From Bacteroidota bacterium (GTDB lineage Bacteria > Bacteroidota > Bacteroidia > Flavobacteriales_D > Crocinitomicaceae), in the NCBI GenBank assembly GCA_016866415.1, contig VGML01000090.1, forward strand, positions 1 to 8,271: 8,271 nt of DNA, read 5' to 3'. Of this stretch, positions 1-6,447 are shown piece by piece (positions within the stretch are counted from its first letter, which is position 1; every line of letters starts with the position of its first letter). Made by a program: the position numbers and the translations under genes. The notes under the pieces were generated by a model. The model saw nothing but the letters and a program-made list of their open reading frames with translations. It had not been told where the DNA came from and did not search any database.

Positions 1-2
1 AT

Positions 3-965
3 CCAACGGCTATGCACATTGCGGCTTACAAGATTACAGTTGAAACGACTCTTCCTGGTTTGCTGCATTTGAGAAACGTTCTTCAACAAAAAGTAGAGCA
101 ATTCAAAGATGTGGTTAAAACGGGTAGAACACATTTCATGGATGCAACGCCTTTAACTTTAGGTCAAGAATTCAGTGGATATGTCACTCAAATTGATAAT
201 TCGGTTCGTGCGATTAACAATGCATTGGTGGCGGTTACGGAACTTGCGTTGGGTGGAACAGCAGTTGGAACAGGATTGAATACACCAAAAGGGTATGATG
301 TGTTGGTTGCTAAAAAAATAGCTGAGTTCACGGGCTTACCTTTTGTAACTGCCAAAAATAAGTTTGAAGCGTTGGCTGCGCACGATGCGATGGTTGAATT
401 ATCAGGAGCGCTGAAAAGAGCTGCTGTAGCATTAATGAAAATAGCAAACGACATTCGCATGTTGTCTTCAGGACCTCGATGTGGAATTGGTGAAATTATC
501 ATTCCAGACAACGAACCAGGTTCATCAATTATGCCTGGAAAAGTGAACCCAACTCAGCCTGAAGCTTTGACCATGGTTTGTGCTCAAGTAATGGGGAATG
601 ATATGGCTGTTGCTGTTGCTGGTTCTAATGGACATTTCGAATTGAATGTATTCAAGCCTGTAATTGCCTATAATGTTTTACAGTCTGCGCGATTAATCGG
701 TGATGCGTGTGTTTCTTTTGCTGACAATTGTGCGGTAGGAATTGAAGCAAATCTGCCGATGGTGAAACAACATTTGAATAATTCCTTGATGTTGGTTACA
801 GCTTTGAATACGAAAATCGGTTACTACAAGGCTGCTGAAATAGCAAAATATGCTCACAAAAACGGAACAACTTTAAAAGAGGCAGCCGTTGGATTGGGTC
901 ATGTAACTCCAGAAGAATACGATTTATATGTTGACCCTTCGAAAATGATTGGTTCGTTGGATTAA
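3..965 (+). CDS. fumC: Class II fumarate hydratase, 5'-truncated by window edge
   Basis: Fumarase C interconverts fumarate and malate in the cytoplasmic citric acid cycle and is iron-independent. The frame is open from base 3, and the residues before the first ATG (P-T-A-M-H-I-A-A) match the family interior, so ATG at 12 is an internal Met, not the start. About 320 residues are present of a usual 460-470. Counting from that Met, GRTHFMDATPLTLGQE (39-54) holds the family's active-site His (His41), GGTAVGTGLN is at 81-90, and the superfamily signature GSSIMPGKVNP (170-180) carries the catalytic serine loop. The C-terminal stretch NSLMLVTALNTKIGYYKAAEIA is also as expected. The frame is intact to a TAA stop, with a terminator directly downstream, so fumC ends its transcription unit. 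The superfamily also contains aspartase and argininosuccinate lyase, but the close match throughout to FumC makes fumarase the firm call. Confidence 0.97.
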   Translation, partial: PTAMHIAAYKITVETTLPGLLHLRNVLQQKVEQFKDVVKTGRTHFMDATPLTLGQEFSGYVTQIDNSVRAINNALVAVTELALGGTAVGTGLNTPKGYDVLVAKKIAEFTGLPFVTAKNKFEALAAHDAMVELSGALKRAAVALMKIANDIRMLSSGPRCGIGEIIIPDNEPGSSIMPGKVNPTQPEALTMVCAQVMGNDMAVAVAGSNGHFELNVFKPVIAYNVLQSARLIGDACVSFADNCAVGIEANLPMVKQHLNNSLMLVTALNTKIGYYKAAEIAKYAHKNGTTLKEAAVGLGHVTPEEYDLYVDPSKMIGSLD

Positions 966-983
966 TGGAAGTGAAACAGGTTG

Positions 984-1014
984 AAAGTGTGGTGAAATTT
1001 TGCCACACTTTTTT
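984..1014 (+). terminator. Intrinsic terminator after fumC
   Basis: A perfect 9-bp stem, AAAGTGTGG (984-992) pairing with CCACACTTT (1003-1011), encloses a 10-base loop and runs into six T residues (1009-1014). It begins 18 bases after the fumC stop. It also lies just past the end of the convergent membrane-protein gene. In that direction the stem is followed by only a short T stretch, so bidirectional use is possible but weaker. Confidence 0.85.
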
Positions 1015-1025
1015 ATTGCAAATTT

Positions 1026-1586
1026 TCAGAAAAAAACGAGCGCCGCAACAAATCCTAAAAATGAAAATACTAGTGCCACTTCTGGCAAAGGAATAAAACT
1101 TTGAATTCCAACCAATAAGGCAAAAAATCCAATTCTAAGAAAGGAATTGCGCTTGTTAAGATTCATTATTTGGAGTTGTTTTCCGCCAACGATTCCCAAT
1201 TTAAGTTCGTTTTTGATGCGCATCCACTCACTCGCTATAATTAGAGGAATAAGAATGATTCCTTGCGCGATTCCCATGTCTTCGTAGGATAGAAAACGGA
1301 CAAATTCTTTTGTGAAATTAATATCCTTTTGATGCAAAAAAACAGCAGAATGAATTACTATTAATTCAATTATTAAGAGCGAAAGCTGTCGAAAAAAGAT
1401 TTTATTTTTATCCTTTTTGGAAATTTCGGTCAACTTTAATCGCTGAGGTAAAAAAATGACTCGAGAAATTTGGTCGAGCATGAAGAATAAAAGAATAAAA
1501 TAGAAATTCCAATTCCAGAAAAAATATCCGAATAGAGGCAAGGCCACATCACCTAACAACGAACTAATTCTCTCTATTCGATTCAC
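1026..1586 (-). CDS. Polytopic membrane protein of unknown function
   Basis: I do not recognise this 186-residue protein with confidence. Hydrophobic stretches at about 12-47, 66-85, 105-121, 150-166 and 168-186 suggest four to six membrane segments. Charged loops lie between them, for example RLKLTEISKKDKNK at 49-62, and the protein ends inside or just after a membrane segment (AALVFF). The first hairpin, with its aromatic WNWNFYFILLFFMLDQ stretch, vaguely recalls DUF6498-type membrane proteins, but that is only an impression. The start codon is GTG at 1586-1584. It overlaps the TGA stop of the upstream TPR lipoprotein gene (GTGA), which argues for this start and for translational coupling; no in-frame ATG lies before the first membrane segment. 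Pairing with a lipoprotein suggests an envelope role, which is inference. Confidence 0.72.
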   Translation of the reverse strand: MNRIERISSLLGDVALPLFGYFFWNWNFYFILLFFMLDQISRVIFLPQRLKLTEISKKDKNKIFFRQLSLLIIELIVIHSAVFLHQKDINFTKEFVRFLSYEDMGIAQGIILIPLIIASEWMRIKNELKLGIVGGKQLQIMNLNKRNSFLRIGFFALLVGIQSFIPLPEVALVFSFLGFVAALVFF

Positions 1587-2590
1587 CTTTTATTTTTAAG
1601 TATGGCAACACGTTCCTTAGTCAATTCAAAATTCGGGTTGTTTTTTAGTGCTTTCGCATACGTGAGCAAGGCATTTGAAATGTCGTTTCGGTCTTCATAG
1701 ATTAAGCCAACGTTATGGTATGTTTCGACATGTCTTGGCTCAATTTCCAGGACCTTCTCATAATAATACATCGCACTATCCAAATCCATTTCCGAGAATT
1801 GTTTCATATACCCAATTTGGAAATAGGCATCGTAGTACGTTTTGTCCAAGCGAATCATTTTTCTATAAAGTGATGTAGCCGCTTTTTCTTTACCAAATTT
1901 CTGTTTTGCATATGCCAAGGAATAAATTACATCTGGATTTTTAGGTTCCAAGCGGTAAGCAGTCGTATAATACTCAATGCATATTGGATTTTCTTTCATT
2001 TCATAAAGCGAACCTAACCAAAGATATCCTACTGTGAATTTTGGATCTTGTTGAACGGCCGTCTCATAGGATGAAACCGCTCGCTCGAAATTACCTAGGT
2101 TCCTGTAAATACTACCCTTTAATATATACGCATCTCTGTACTTCGGATCGATTCGCAACGCTTGGTTGATGTATTTAAATGCTTTTTCGTTATCTTGGAA
2201 GAAACTATACGTATTCGCCAATCCTACAAGTGCTCTTGGGTTTTTCGAATCTTTTTTAATGATATATTTAAACTGATTTTGAGCTCGAAAAATATCTTCA
2301 GTGGTATAATTTTGTTTATTCAAAAGAGCCTGAGCGTATAAAATTCGCGTGTCTAATCGTGAACTATCCAAACGATAAGCACGCGCCCCATCAGCCATAG
2401 CCTCTTCAAATCGCATTTTTTCAAGTGCTTCATCACCGTGTCTCAAAAGTAACTCAATACTGTCCGGATAAATCTTTAATACACTGTCTAACTGCGCTCC
2501 CGTGTAATTTACTACCTTCTTTTTGTCAGAAGCACTGCAAGAAAAGAACAAAGTTGTTAAAAGAAAAATGAAAGCTATTCGATAAATCAT
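1583..2590 (-). CDS. TPR-repeat lipoprotein
   Basis: This 335-residue protein has a lipoprotein leader: hydrophobic residues 5-17 (AFIFLLTTLFFS) followed by Cys18, then a polar SASDKKK stretch. The mature protein should be lipid-anchored in the envelope. From about residue 43 to 320 it is built of tetratricopeptide repeats. Clear units run from about 117-150, 151-184, 185-217, 218-251, 252-286 and 287-320, with the usual A/G-L-Y pattern and terminal D/E-P residues (RIDPK, QQDPK, RLEPK, EIEPR, NNPN). One or two degenerate units precede them at about 43-110. TPR arrays bind other proteins; no enzymatic domain is visible, so the partner is unknown. It is the first gene of a two-gene unit, overlapping the downstream membrane protein by three bases, and is divergent from the gene at 2657. 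It is tentatively an envelope scaffold or assembly protein. Confidence 0.88.
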   Translation of the reverse strand: MIYRIAFIFLLTTLFFSCSASDKKKVVNYTGAQLDSVLKIYPDSIELLLRHGDEALEKMRFEEAMADGARAYRLDSSRLDTRILYAQALLNKQNYTTEDIFRAQNQFKYIIKKDSKNPRALVGLANTYSFFQDNEKAFKYINQALRIDPKYRDAYILKGSIYRNLGNFERAVSSYETAVQQDPKFTVGYLWLGSLYEMKENPICIEYYTTAYRLEPKNPDVIYSLAYAKQKFGKEKAATSLYRKMIRLDKTYYDAYFQIGYMKQFSEMDLDSAMYYYEKVLEIEPRHVETYHNVGLIYEDRNDISNALLTYAKALKNNPNFELTKERVAILKNKR

Positions 2591-2607
2591 AATACGAAAT
2601 TAATTAT

Positions 2608-2638
2608 TTTGAATTGGTTTGAATGTTCCGTAATTTTG
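2608..2638 (+). promoter_or_regulatory. Bacteroidota-type promoter for the CxxC protein/RluA operon
   Basis: A TTTG at 2608-2611 is separated by 19 bases from TAATTTTG at 2631-2638, an exact fit to the Bacteroidota sigma-A consensus of a -33 TTTG and a -7 TAnnTTTG. Transcription would start a few bases downstream of 2638, leaving a leader of about 10-15 bases before the ATG at 2657. It lies in the 66-base gap between two divergent genes. No equally good element points the other way toward the TPR lipoprotein. Confidence 0.6.
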
Positions 2639-2656
2639 TAAACGTAATTAAAAACA

Positions 2657-2905
2657 ATGCGGTATAAACTAGTAGCGATAATTGTGGTTCTCATTTTAGG
2701 GATTACAGATGTCTTTTCCCAGGGTTGTTCTCAGTGTAAAATGCTTGCTGAACAGGCAGGAACCGCTGATGAAGCTTCCTTTGGTTCGAATATCAATTAT
2801 GGGATTTTGTATTTGATGATTATTCCTTATTTGATGCTGATGTTTTTATTTAGAAATCAAATTAAACGTTTTTTGCAAAGTTTGTTCAAAACGGCATCTA
2901 AGTAA
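2657..2905 (+). CDS. Small secreted CxxC membrane protein, function unknown
   Basis: This 82-residue protein begins with a signal peptide or signal anchor (residues 1-21, MRYKLVAIIVVLILGITDVFS), followed at once by a Cys-Ser-Gln-Cys motif (Cys24, Cys27). A short polar segment follows (AEQAGTADEASFGSNIN), then one membrane segment at about 48-65 and a basic tail (RNQIKRF). The CxxC would face the periplasm or outer membrane-proximal space, where it could form a disulfide or bind metal. From memory, small Bacteroidota proteins of this shape (QC-x-x-C, then a conserved N-x-GI-x-YLM-x-x-PY membrane segment) are common, often near cytochrome oxidase assembly genes. I know of no established function, and no such neighbours are seen here. 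A consensus promoter lies just upstream, and the next gene begins on the base after its TAA stop, so the two are cotranscribed. Confidence 0.82.
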   Translation: MRYKLVAIIVVLILGITDVFSQGCSQCKMLAEQAGTADEASFGSNINYGILYLMIIPYLMLMFLFRNQIKRFLQSLFKTASK

Positions 2906-4582
2906 ATGTCCGACAAAGAGAATCAATTCTGTTTTCTTCCACTTGTCTTAACTGCTGACTTTTCTCATTTACCGAAAAAACTAGATTACCCTTTTTACTA
3001 CGACCCAAAACCACTTGCTGTTGAGGCTGCCAAACGTTTACAAGCTAGACTGGAAAAAGAGGATTTCAAGCACAATTTCGGCATCGGACAAACAGAACGC
3101 GGAAATGCCATTGGGAAAATGTTTGGTGTTTTGGTCGTTGAATCGAGAACTGGTGAAATAGGTTATTTAGCTGCATTTTCCGGGAAATTAGGTGATAAAA
3201 ACCACCACGAAGGATTTGTTCCACCTGTATTTGATATTTTGGAAGAAGATGGGTTTTTCAAAAAAGGAGAGTTAGAACTGAATGCACTGAATCGAAAAAT
3301 AGAATCGATTGAAAACTCAAGTCAATTTGCCAAAGCCATTCAATTCTTGGAACAATTTAAAAAGGAAAGCGAAGAAAAAGTCAACCAATTTAAATCGTTT
3401 CTTAAATCCGAGAAACAAAAACGAGATGAAACGCGGTTGAAAAACAAAGAAGTTGTTTCAGAATTGGAATTTAAAAATCTGAATGAAAAGCTGAATGCTG
3501 TGAGTATTTCCCAACAATTGAAACTCAAAAAGTTGAAGAAATTAATCGCTCAGGAAATCTCAGAATTAGAAGATAAAACTTATTCAGAACTTCAAAATCT
3601 AAAGGAAATTCGGGCAAATAAGTCAGCTCAACTTCAACAAGCAATTTTCAATGAGTACACGTTTTTGAATTCCAATAAACAAAACAAAAGTTTGCTTGAA
3701 ATTTTTAGTAAAACGGTTTTCAAAGTCCCGCCGGCAGGAGCAGGAGAATGCGCCGCACCAAAATTATTTCAATACGCCTTTTTAAATGATTTGAAGCCGA
3801 TTTGCATGGCTGAATTCTGGTGGGGAATGTCGCCCGATTCCGAGGTTCGTGTTCACAAACAATTTTATCCTGCTTGTCGTGGAAAATGCGAGCCAATTTT
3901 GGATCATATGCTAGGGGGAATCGAAATAGAAGATAATCCCATGTTGAAACAAGCGGAGGTTACTGACTTAGAAATCGTTTTTGAAGACGAATGGCTTTTG
4001 TTGGTTAACAAACCCACCGAATTTTTATCAGTTCCAGGCAAAGAACTGAAAGATTCAATTTTGGAGCGAATTAAAATAAAATATCCAAATGCAACTGGGC
4101 CCTTGCTCGTTCATCGCTTGGATATGTCAACTTCGGGTTTGCTGTTGGTTGCGAAGTCGGAAGATGTTTATAAAAATCTTCAAAACCAGTTTATTCAACG
4201 AAAAGTAAAGAAAACATACATCGCTCTTTTGGATGGGATAGTTAACGAAAAAGAAGGAACAATCAATCTTCCTTTACGAGTTGATTTGGAAGACCGTCCA
4301 AAACAAATGGTTTGTTATGAGCATGGTAAAAATGCCCTTACGAAGTATAAAGTTTTGGGAATTAAGGATAAAAAAACTAGAATTGAGTTTTATCCCATTA
4401 CCGGACGAACGCACCAATTACGAGTTCACGCCGCGCATCATATGGGATTGAATTGCCCAATTGTTGGAGATGATTTATACGGAACAAAAGCCCAGCGACT
4501 TCATTTACATGCCGCTCAAATTGAGTTTACACACCCGGAAACAAAAGAAAAAATGGTTGTTGGTTGTAAAGCGCAGTTTTAG
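2906..4582 (+). CDS. RluA-family pseudouridine synthase with long N-terminal extension
   Basis: This 558-residue protein isomerises uridine to pseudouridine in RNA, judging from its C-terminal domain (about 350-558). That domain holds the RluA motif HRLDMSTSG (403-411) with catalytic Asp406, VNKP (367-370), the PITGRTHQLRVHAA stretch (497-510) and GDDLYG (521-526). The N-terminal half is not part of standard RluA. It has a module at 1-118 (NFGIG...GKMFGVLVV...GYLAAFSGKL...FVPPVFDIL), a charged Lys/Glu-rich, probably coiled-coil, segment at about 125-250, and a module at 272-342 (PPAGAGECAAPKLFQYA...MAEFWWG...YPACRGKC) with Cys282, 300, 324 and 328. No S4 domain is seen. Long synthases of this architecture exist in Bacteroidota and some gammaproteobacteria, as I recall; the exact RNA target (rRNA or tRNA) is unknown. 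The gene abuts the CxxC protein with no gap (TAAATG). Confidence 0.92.
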   Translation: MSDKENQFCFLPLVLTADFSHLPKKLDYPFYYDPKPLAVEAAKRLQARLEKEDFKHNFGIGQTERGNAIGKMFGVLVVESRTGEIGYLAAFSGKLGDKNHHEGFVPPVFDILEEDGFFKKGELELNALNRKIESIENSSQFAKAIQFLEQFKKESEEKVNQFKSFLKSEKQKRDETRLKNKEVVSELEFKNLNEKLNAVSISQQLKLKKLKKLIAQEISELEDKTYSELQNLKEIRANKSAQLQQAIFNEYTFLNSNKQNKSLLEIFSKTVFKVPPAGAGECAAPKLFQYAFLNDLKPICMAEFWWGMSPDSEVRVHKQFYPACRGKCEPILDHMLGGIEIEDNPMLKQAEVTDLEIVFEDEWLLLVNKPTEFLSVPGKELKDSILERIKIKYPNATGPLLVHRLDMSTSGLLLVAKSEDVYKNLQNQFIQRKVKKTYIALLDGIVNEKEGTINLPLRVDLEDRPKQMVCYEHGKNALTKYKVLGIKDKKTRIEFYPITGRTHQLRVHAAHHMGLNCPIVGDDLYGTKAQRLHLHAAQIEFTHPETKEKMVVGCKAQF

Positions 4583-4601
4583 GTTAATAGATGAGTTTAA
4601 T

Positions 4602-4673
4602 AATTGCGAATTGCTAGCTGTTCGCAACGAAAACGTTAATCTGCAATCAGTAATTTGTCAATCTGCTATCTAA
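4602..4673. repeat. Degenerate 7-base repeats in convergent intergenic region
   Basis: The gap between the pseudouridine synthase and the transketolase C-half shows 7-base periodicity. On the left are AATTGCG (4602-4608), AATTGCT (4609-4615) and AGCTGTT (4616-4622). On the right are AATCTGC (4638-4644), AATCAGT (4645-4651), AATTTGT (4652-4658), one extra base, AATCTGC again (4660-4666) and TATCTAA (4667-4673). The last unit runs over the stop codon of the transketolase gene (TAG, 4672-4670 on the - strand). The units are degenerate, so this looks like an old, decaying tandem array. Confidence 0.45.
4604..4627. terminator. Hairpin between convergent genes, weak terminator candidate
   Basis: TTGCGAA (4604-4610) pairs perfectly with TTCGCAA (4621-4627) around a 10-base loop. 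No T run follows on the + strand. On the - strand the stem is followed by an A/T-rich TTATTAAA stretch rather than a true T tract. Its place between two gene ends fits transcript termination or 3'-end protection, but the evidence is thin. Confidence 0.3.
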
Positions 4674-5629
4674 TATAACCCCTTCCTCCCAATCACTTTT
4701 TTCACCGCATCAACCACATTGACGGTATCAATTCCATACTTCGCCATTAATTCCATGGGAGTTCCGCTTTCGCCGAATGAATCATTTACAGCGACATATT
4801 CGTGTGGAGTTGGCAATTTCCTTGCTAAAACCTGAGCTACCACGTCACCCAATCCACCGTGCATCATATGTTCTTCGGCTGAAACCACGCATTTCGTTTT
4901 AGAAACAGATTTCAGAATCGCTTCTTCGTCCAATGGCTTGATGGTGTGCATATTAATTAATTCTGCAGAAATGCCTTGTTCTGCTAAAATCTGAACAGCT
5001 TCAATCGATTTCCAAACCAAGTGCCCACAAGCGATGATGGTGACATCCGTTCCTTCGTTTAAAACATCTGCTTTTCCGATCACGAATTTAGCATCTGGCT
5101 TCACGAAAATTGGCATAACTGGTCGTCCGAAACGCAGGTAAACCGGACCGAGGTGATCCGCAATCGCAATCGTTGCTTGTTTGGTTTGATTGAAATCCGC
5201 AGGAACAATTACAGTCATATTTGGCAACATGCGCATCATGCCGATGTCTTCTAAAATTTGATGTGTCGCACCATCTTCCCCTAAAGTCAGGCCTGCATGC
5301 GATGCACAAATCTTCACGTTCTTTTGTGAATACGCCACCGATTGACGAATTTGATCATAAACTCGTCCAGTTGAGAAATTAGCGAACGTACCTGTAAATG
5401 GAATTTTCCCTCCAATGGTCATTCCTGCTGCCAAGCCAATCATGTTGGCTTCAGCAATCCCAACTTGAAAAAAACGATCTGGGTTTTCGTTTTTGAACGC
5501 ATCCATTTTTAAGGATCCAATCAAATCTGCGCAAAGAGCCACCACATTAGGGTTATTCCTTCCCAATTCTGCTAATCCCTCTCCAAATCCTGATCGCGTG
5601 TCCTTATTTCCAAGTACTTCTAATTCCAT
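4670..5629 (-). CDS. Transketolase, C-terminal subunit (pyrimidine-binding and C-terminal domains)
   Basis: This 319-residue protein supplies the second half of a split transketolase. Together with the N-terminal subunit it moves two-carbon ketol units between sugar phosphates in the non-oxidative pentose phosphate pathway, using thiamine diphosphate. The pyrimidine-binding domain (about 8-170) contains QVGIAEANMIGLAAGM (55-70), whose Glu60 is the family residue that activates the cofactor, and SHAGLTLGEDGATHQ (110-124) with two active-site-type histidines. The transketolase C-terminal domain follows (about 185-310: TIIACGHLVWKSIEA, EEHMMHGGLGD, DSFGESGTPMELM). The length matches known split C-halves. 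ATG at 5629 is two bases after the VWA reading frame ends, so it belongs to the same transcription unit. The residual alternatives are other split thiamine enzymes (DXS-like or pyruvate dehydrogenase E1 beta), but with a transketolase N-half in the operon the call is firm. Confidence 0.93.
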   Translation of the reverse strand: MELEVLGNKDTRSGFGEGLAELGRNNPNVVALCADLIGSLKMDAFKNENPDRFFQVGIAEANMIGLAAGMTIGGKIPFTGTFANFSTGRVYDQIRQSVAYSQKNVKICASHAGLTLGEDGATHQILEDIGMMRMLPNMTVIVPADFNQTKQATIAIADHLGPVYLRFGRPVMPIFVKPDAKFVIGKADVLNEGTDVTIIACGHLVWKSIEAVQILAEQGISAELINMHTIKPLDEEAILKSVSKTKCVVSAEEHMMHGGLGDVVAQVLARKLPTPHEYVAVNDSFGESGTPMELMAKYGIDTVNVVDAVKKVIGRKGLY

Positions 5630-5631
5630 TT

Positions 5632-6447
5632 TTATAAATTTAAATTCAATGTTCGATTCGATTCTATTTTAAAACTTTTCTCTTTTGTGTAAGCGGTTGA
5701 CTTTTGATCCTTTTCTCTATACACAATCTTGTAATTTCCTGGCTGCAAATAATATTTTCCTTCTTTCAAACCAGCTTCCAAATTACAAACCCATTCAAAA
5801 GTGTTATTTCCTTTATCAAGAAAAATTTGCCCGACAAGACCTTTTGTCGCAGCGTATGAGAAACATCCAGAAGGAATTACGTCAACATTGGTGGTTTTAC
5901 CTTGTGTAACTTCAACGCGCTGATAGGTTCGAGGCAAGGTAAAAATTTCCAAATCGTAAGTGCCGACCAAATATTTTTGAGTAGAGTTGAAAGTCTGCGA
6001 ATTCAAGGTTTGTGTTTGATCTTTTTGCATTACGCGCATGCTATAGTTGGGATTATTAACGTTTTTCGTTGAAATCAATTTTATAAATCCTTGCGGTGCG
6101 TCAATTTGAATCACGTTATGTGTGTATTTCTGAAGCGAAACGTTTTTCTTTTCAATTTTTGGAAGTGTGTTCACAACAATGTCAAATTTTAGATTCGGAT
6201 CTAAGATCAACGTATCAGGATTTCCATAGCGATTTATGGTGTGTGTTAATGCATGCTTTAAATTCTGAGTACCAGCTTCGTAAAGAAACATTGTTACATC
6301 CGTTTCAGTTGGTTTTTTCGAAATATCGTTCAAGTTGATTTGTGCCGTAGTATTCAAAAGTGCTTTTGTGATGACATTGTTCAATACGACCTTGAACGCA
6401 TTTGAATTTTTCGAGGTAAGACAAGTCCATTCCCAAACCAATGACAA
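5632..6447 (-). CDS. VWA-domain protein, C-terminal part (out of frame with N-terminal part)
   Basis: This frame is open over 271 codons from a TTG that lies inside the VWA coding region, so that start is unlikely to be real. Residues 1-11 (SLVWEWTCLT) are a shadow of the VWA frame. Family-like sequence begins at about residue 12 (SKNSNAFKVVLNNVITKALLNTTAQINLND), a stretch that in Bacteroidota VWA proteins directly follows the A domain. Further on come a beta-rich region (ETDVTMFLYEAG, GNPDTLILDP), a PEGA-like segment (YLVGTYDLEIFTLPRTYQRVEV, about 161-182) and a C-terminal beta domain (YYLQPGNYKIVYR). With no signal peptide or proper start of its own, it is probably translated only if the frame is restored. 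It ends two bases upstream of the transketolase C-half ATG. Confidence 0.65.
   Translation of the reverse strand: MSLVWEWTCLTSKNSNAFKVVLNNVITKALLNTTAQINLNDISKKPTETDVTMFLYEAGTQNLKHALTHTINRYGNPDTLILDPNLKFDIVVNTLPKIEKKNVSLQKYTHNVIQIDAPQGFIKLISTKNVNNPNYSMRVMQKDQTQTLNSQTFNSTQKYLVGTYDLEIFTLPRTYQRVEVTQGKTTNVDVIPSGCFSYAATKGLVGQIFLDKGNNTFEWVCNLEAGLKEGKYYLQPGNYKIVYREKDQKSTAYTKEKSFKIESNRTLNLNL

Noticed and set aside
188..511. 107-codon reverse-strand frame inside fumC
   Set aside because: It is antisense to a strongly conserved coding region and its protein shows no recognisable features.
2591..2607. Promoter for the TPR lipoprotein (TAATTTCG on the - strand, 2602-2595)
   Set aside because: It misses the TAnnTTTG consensus and lies so close to the ATG that the transcript would be nearly leaderless; too weak to call.
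4461..4673. 70-codon + frame over the end of the pseudouridine synthase gene
   Set aside because: It mostly overlaps conserved RluA coding sequence in another frame and continues into the repeat-containing gap.
6386..6424. Programmed ribosomal frameshifting at the A5 run joining the two VWA halves
   Set aside because: A single +1 shift would join the frames but would omit the segment expected between them, and no classic -1 slippery heptamer with a stimulatory structure is evident. Repeat collapse or an indel is simpler.
6415..6447. Independent start of the C-terminal VWA part at TTG 6447
   Set aside because: The first 11 residues are a frame shadow of the conserved IGLGMDLSY stretch, and there is no signal peptide, so it is not a separate gene start.
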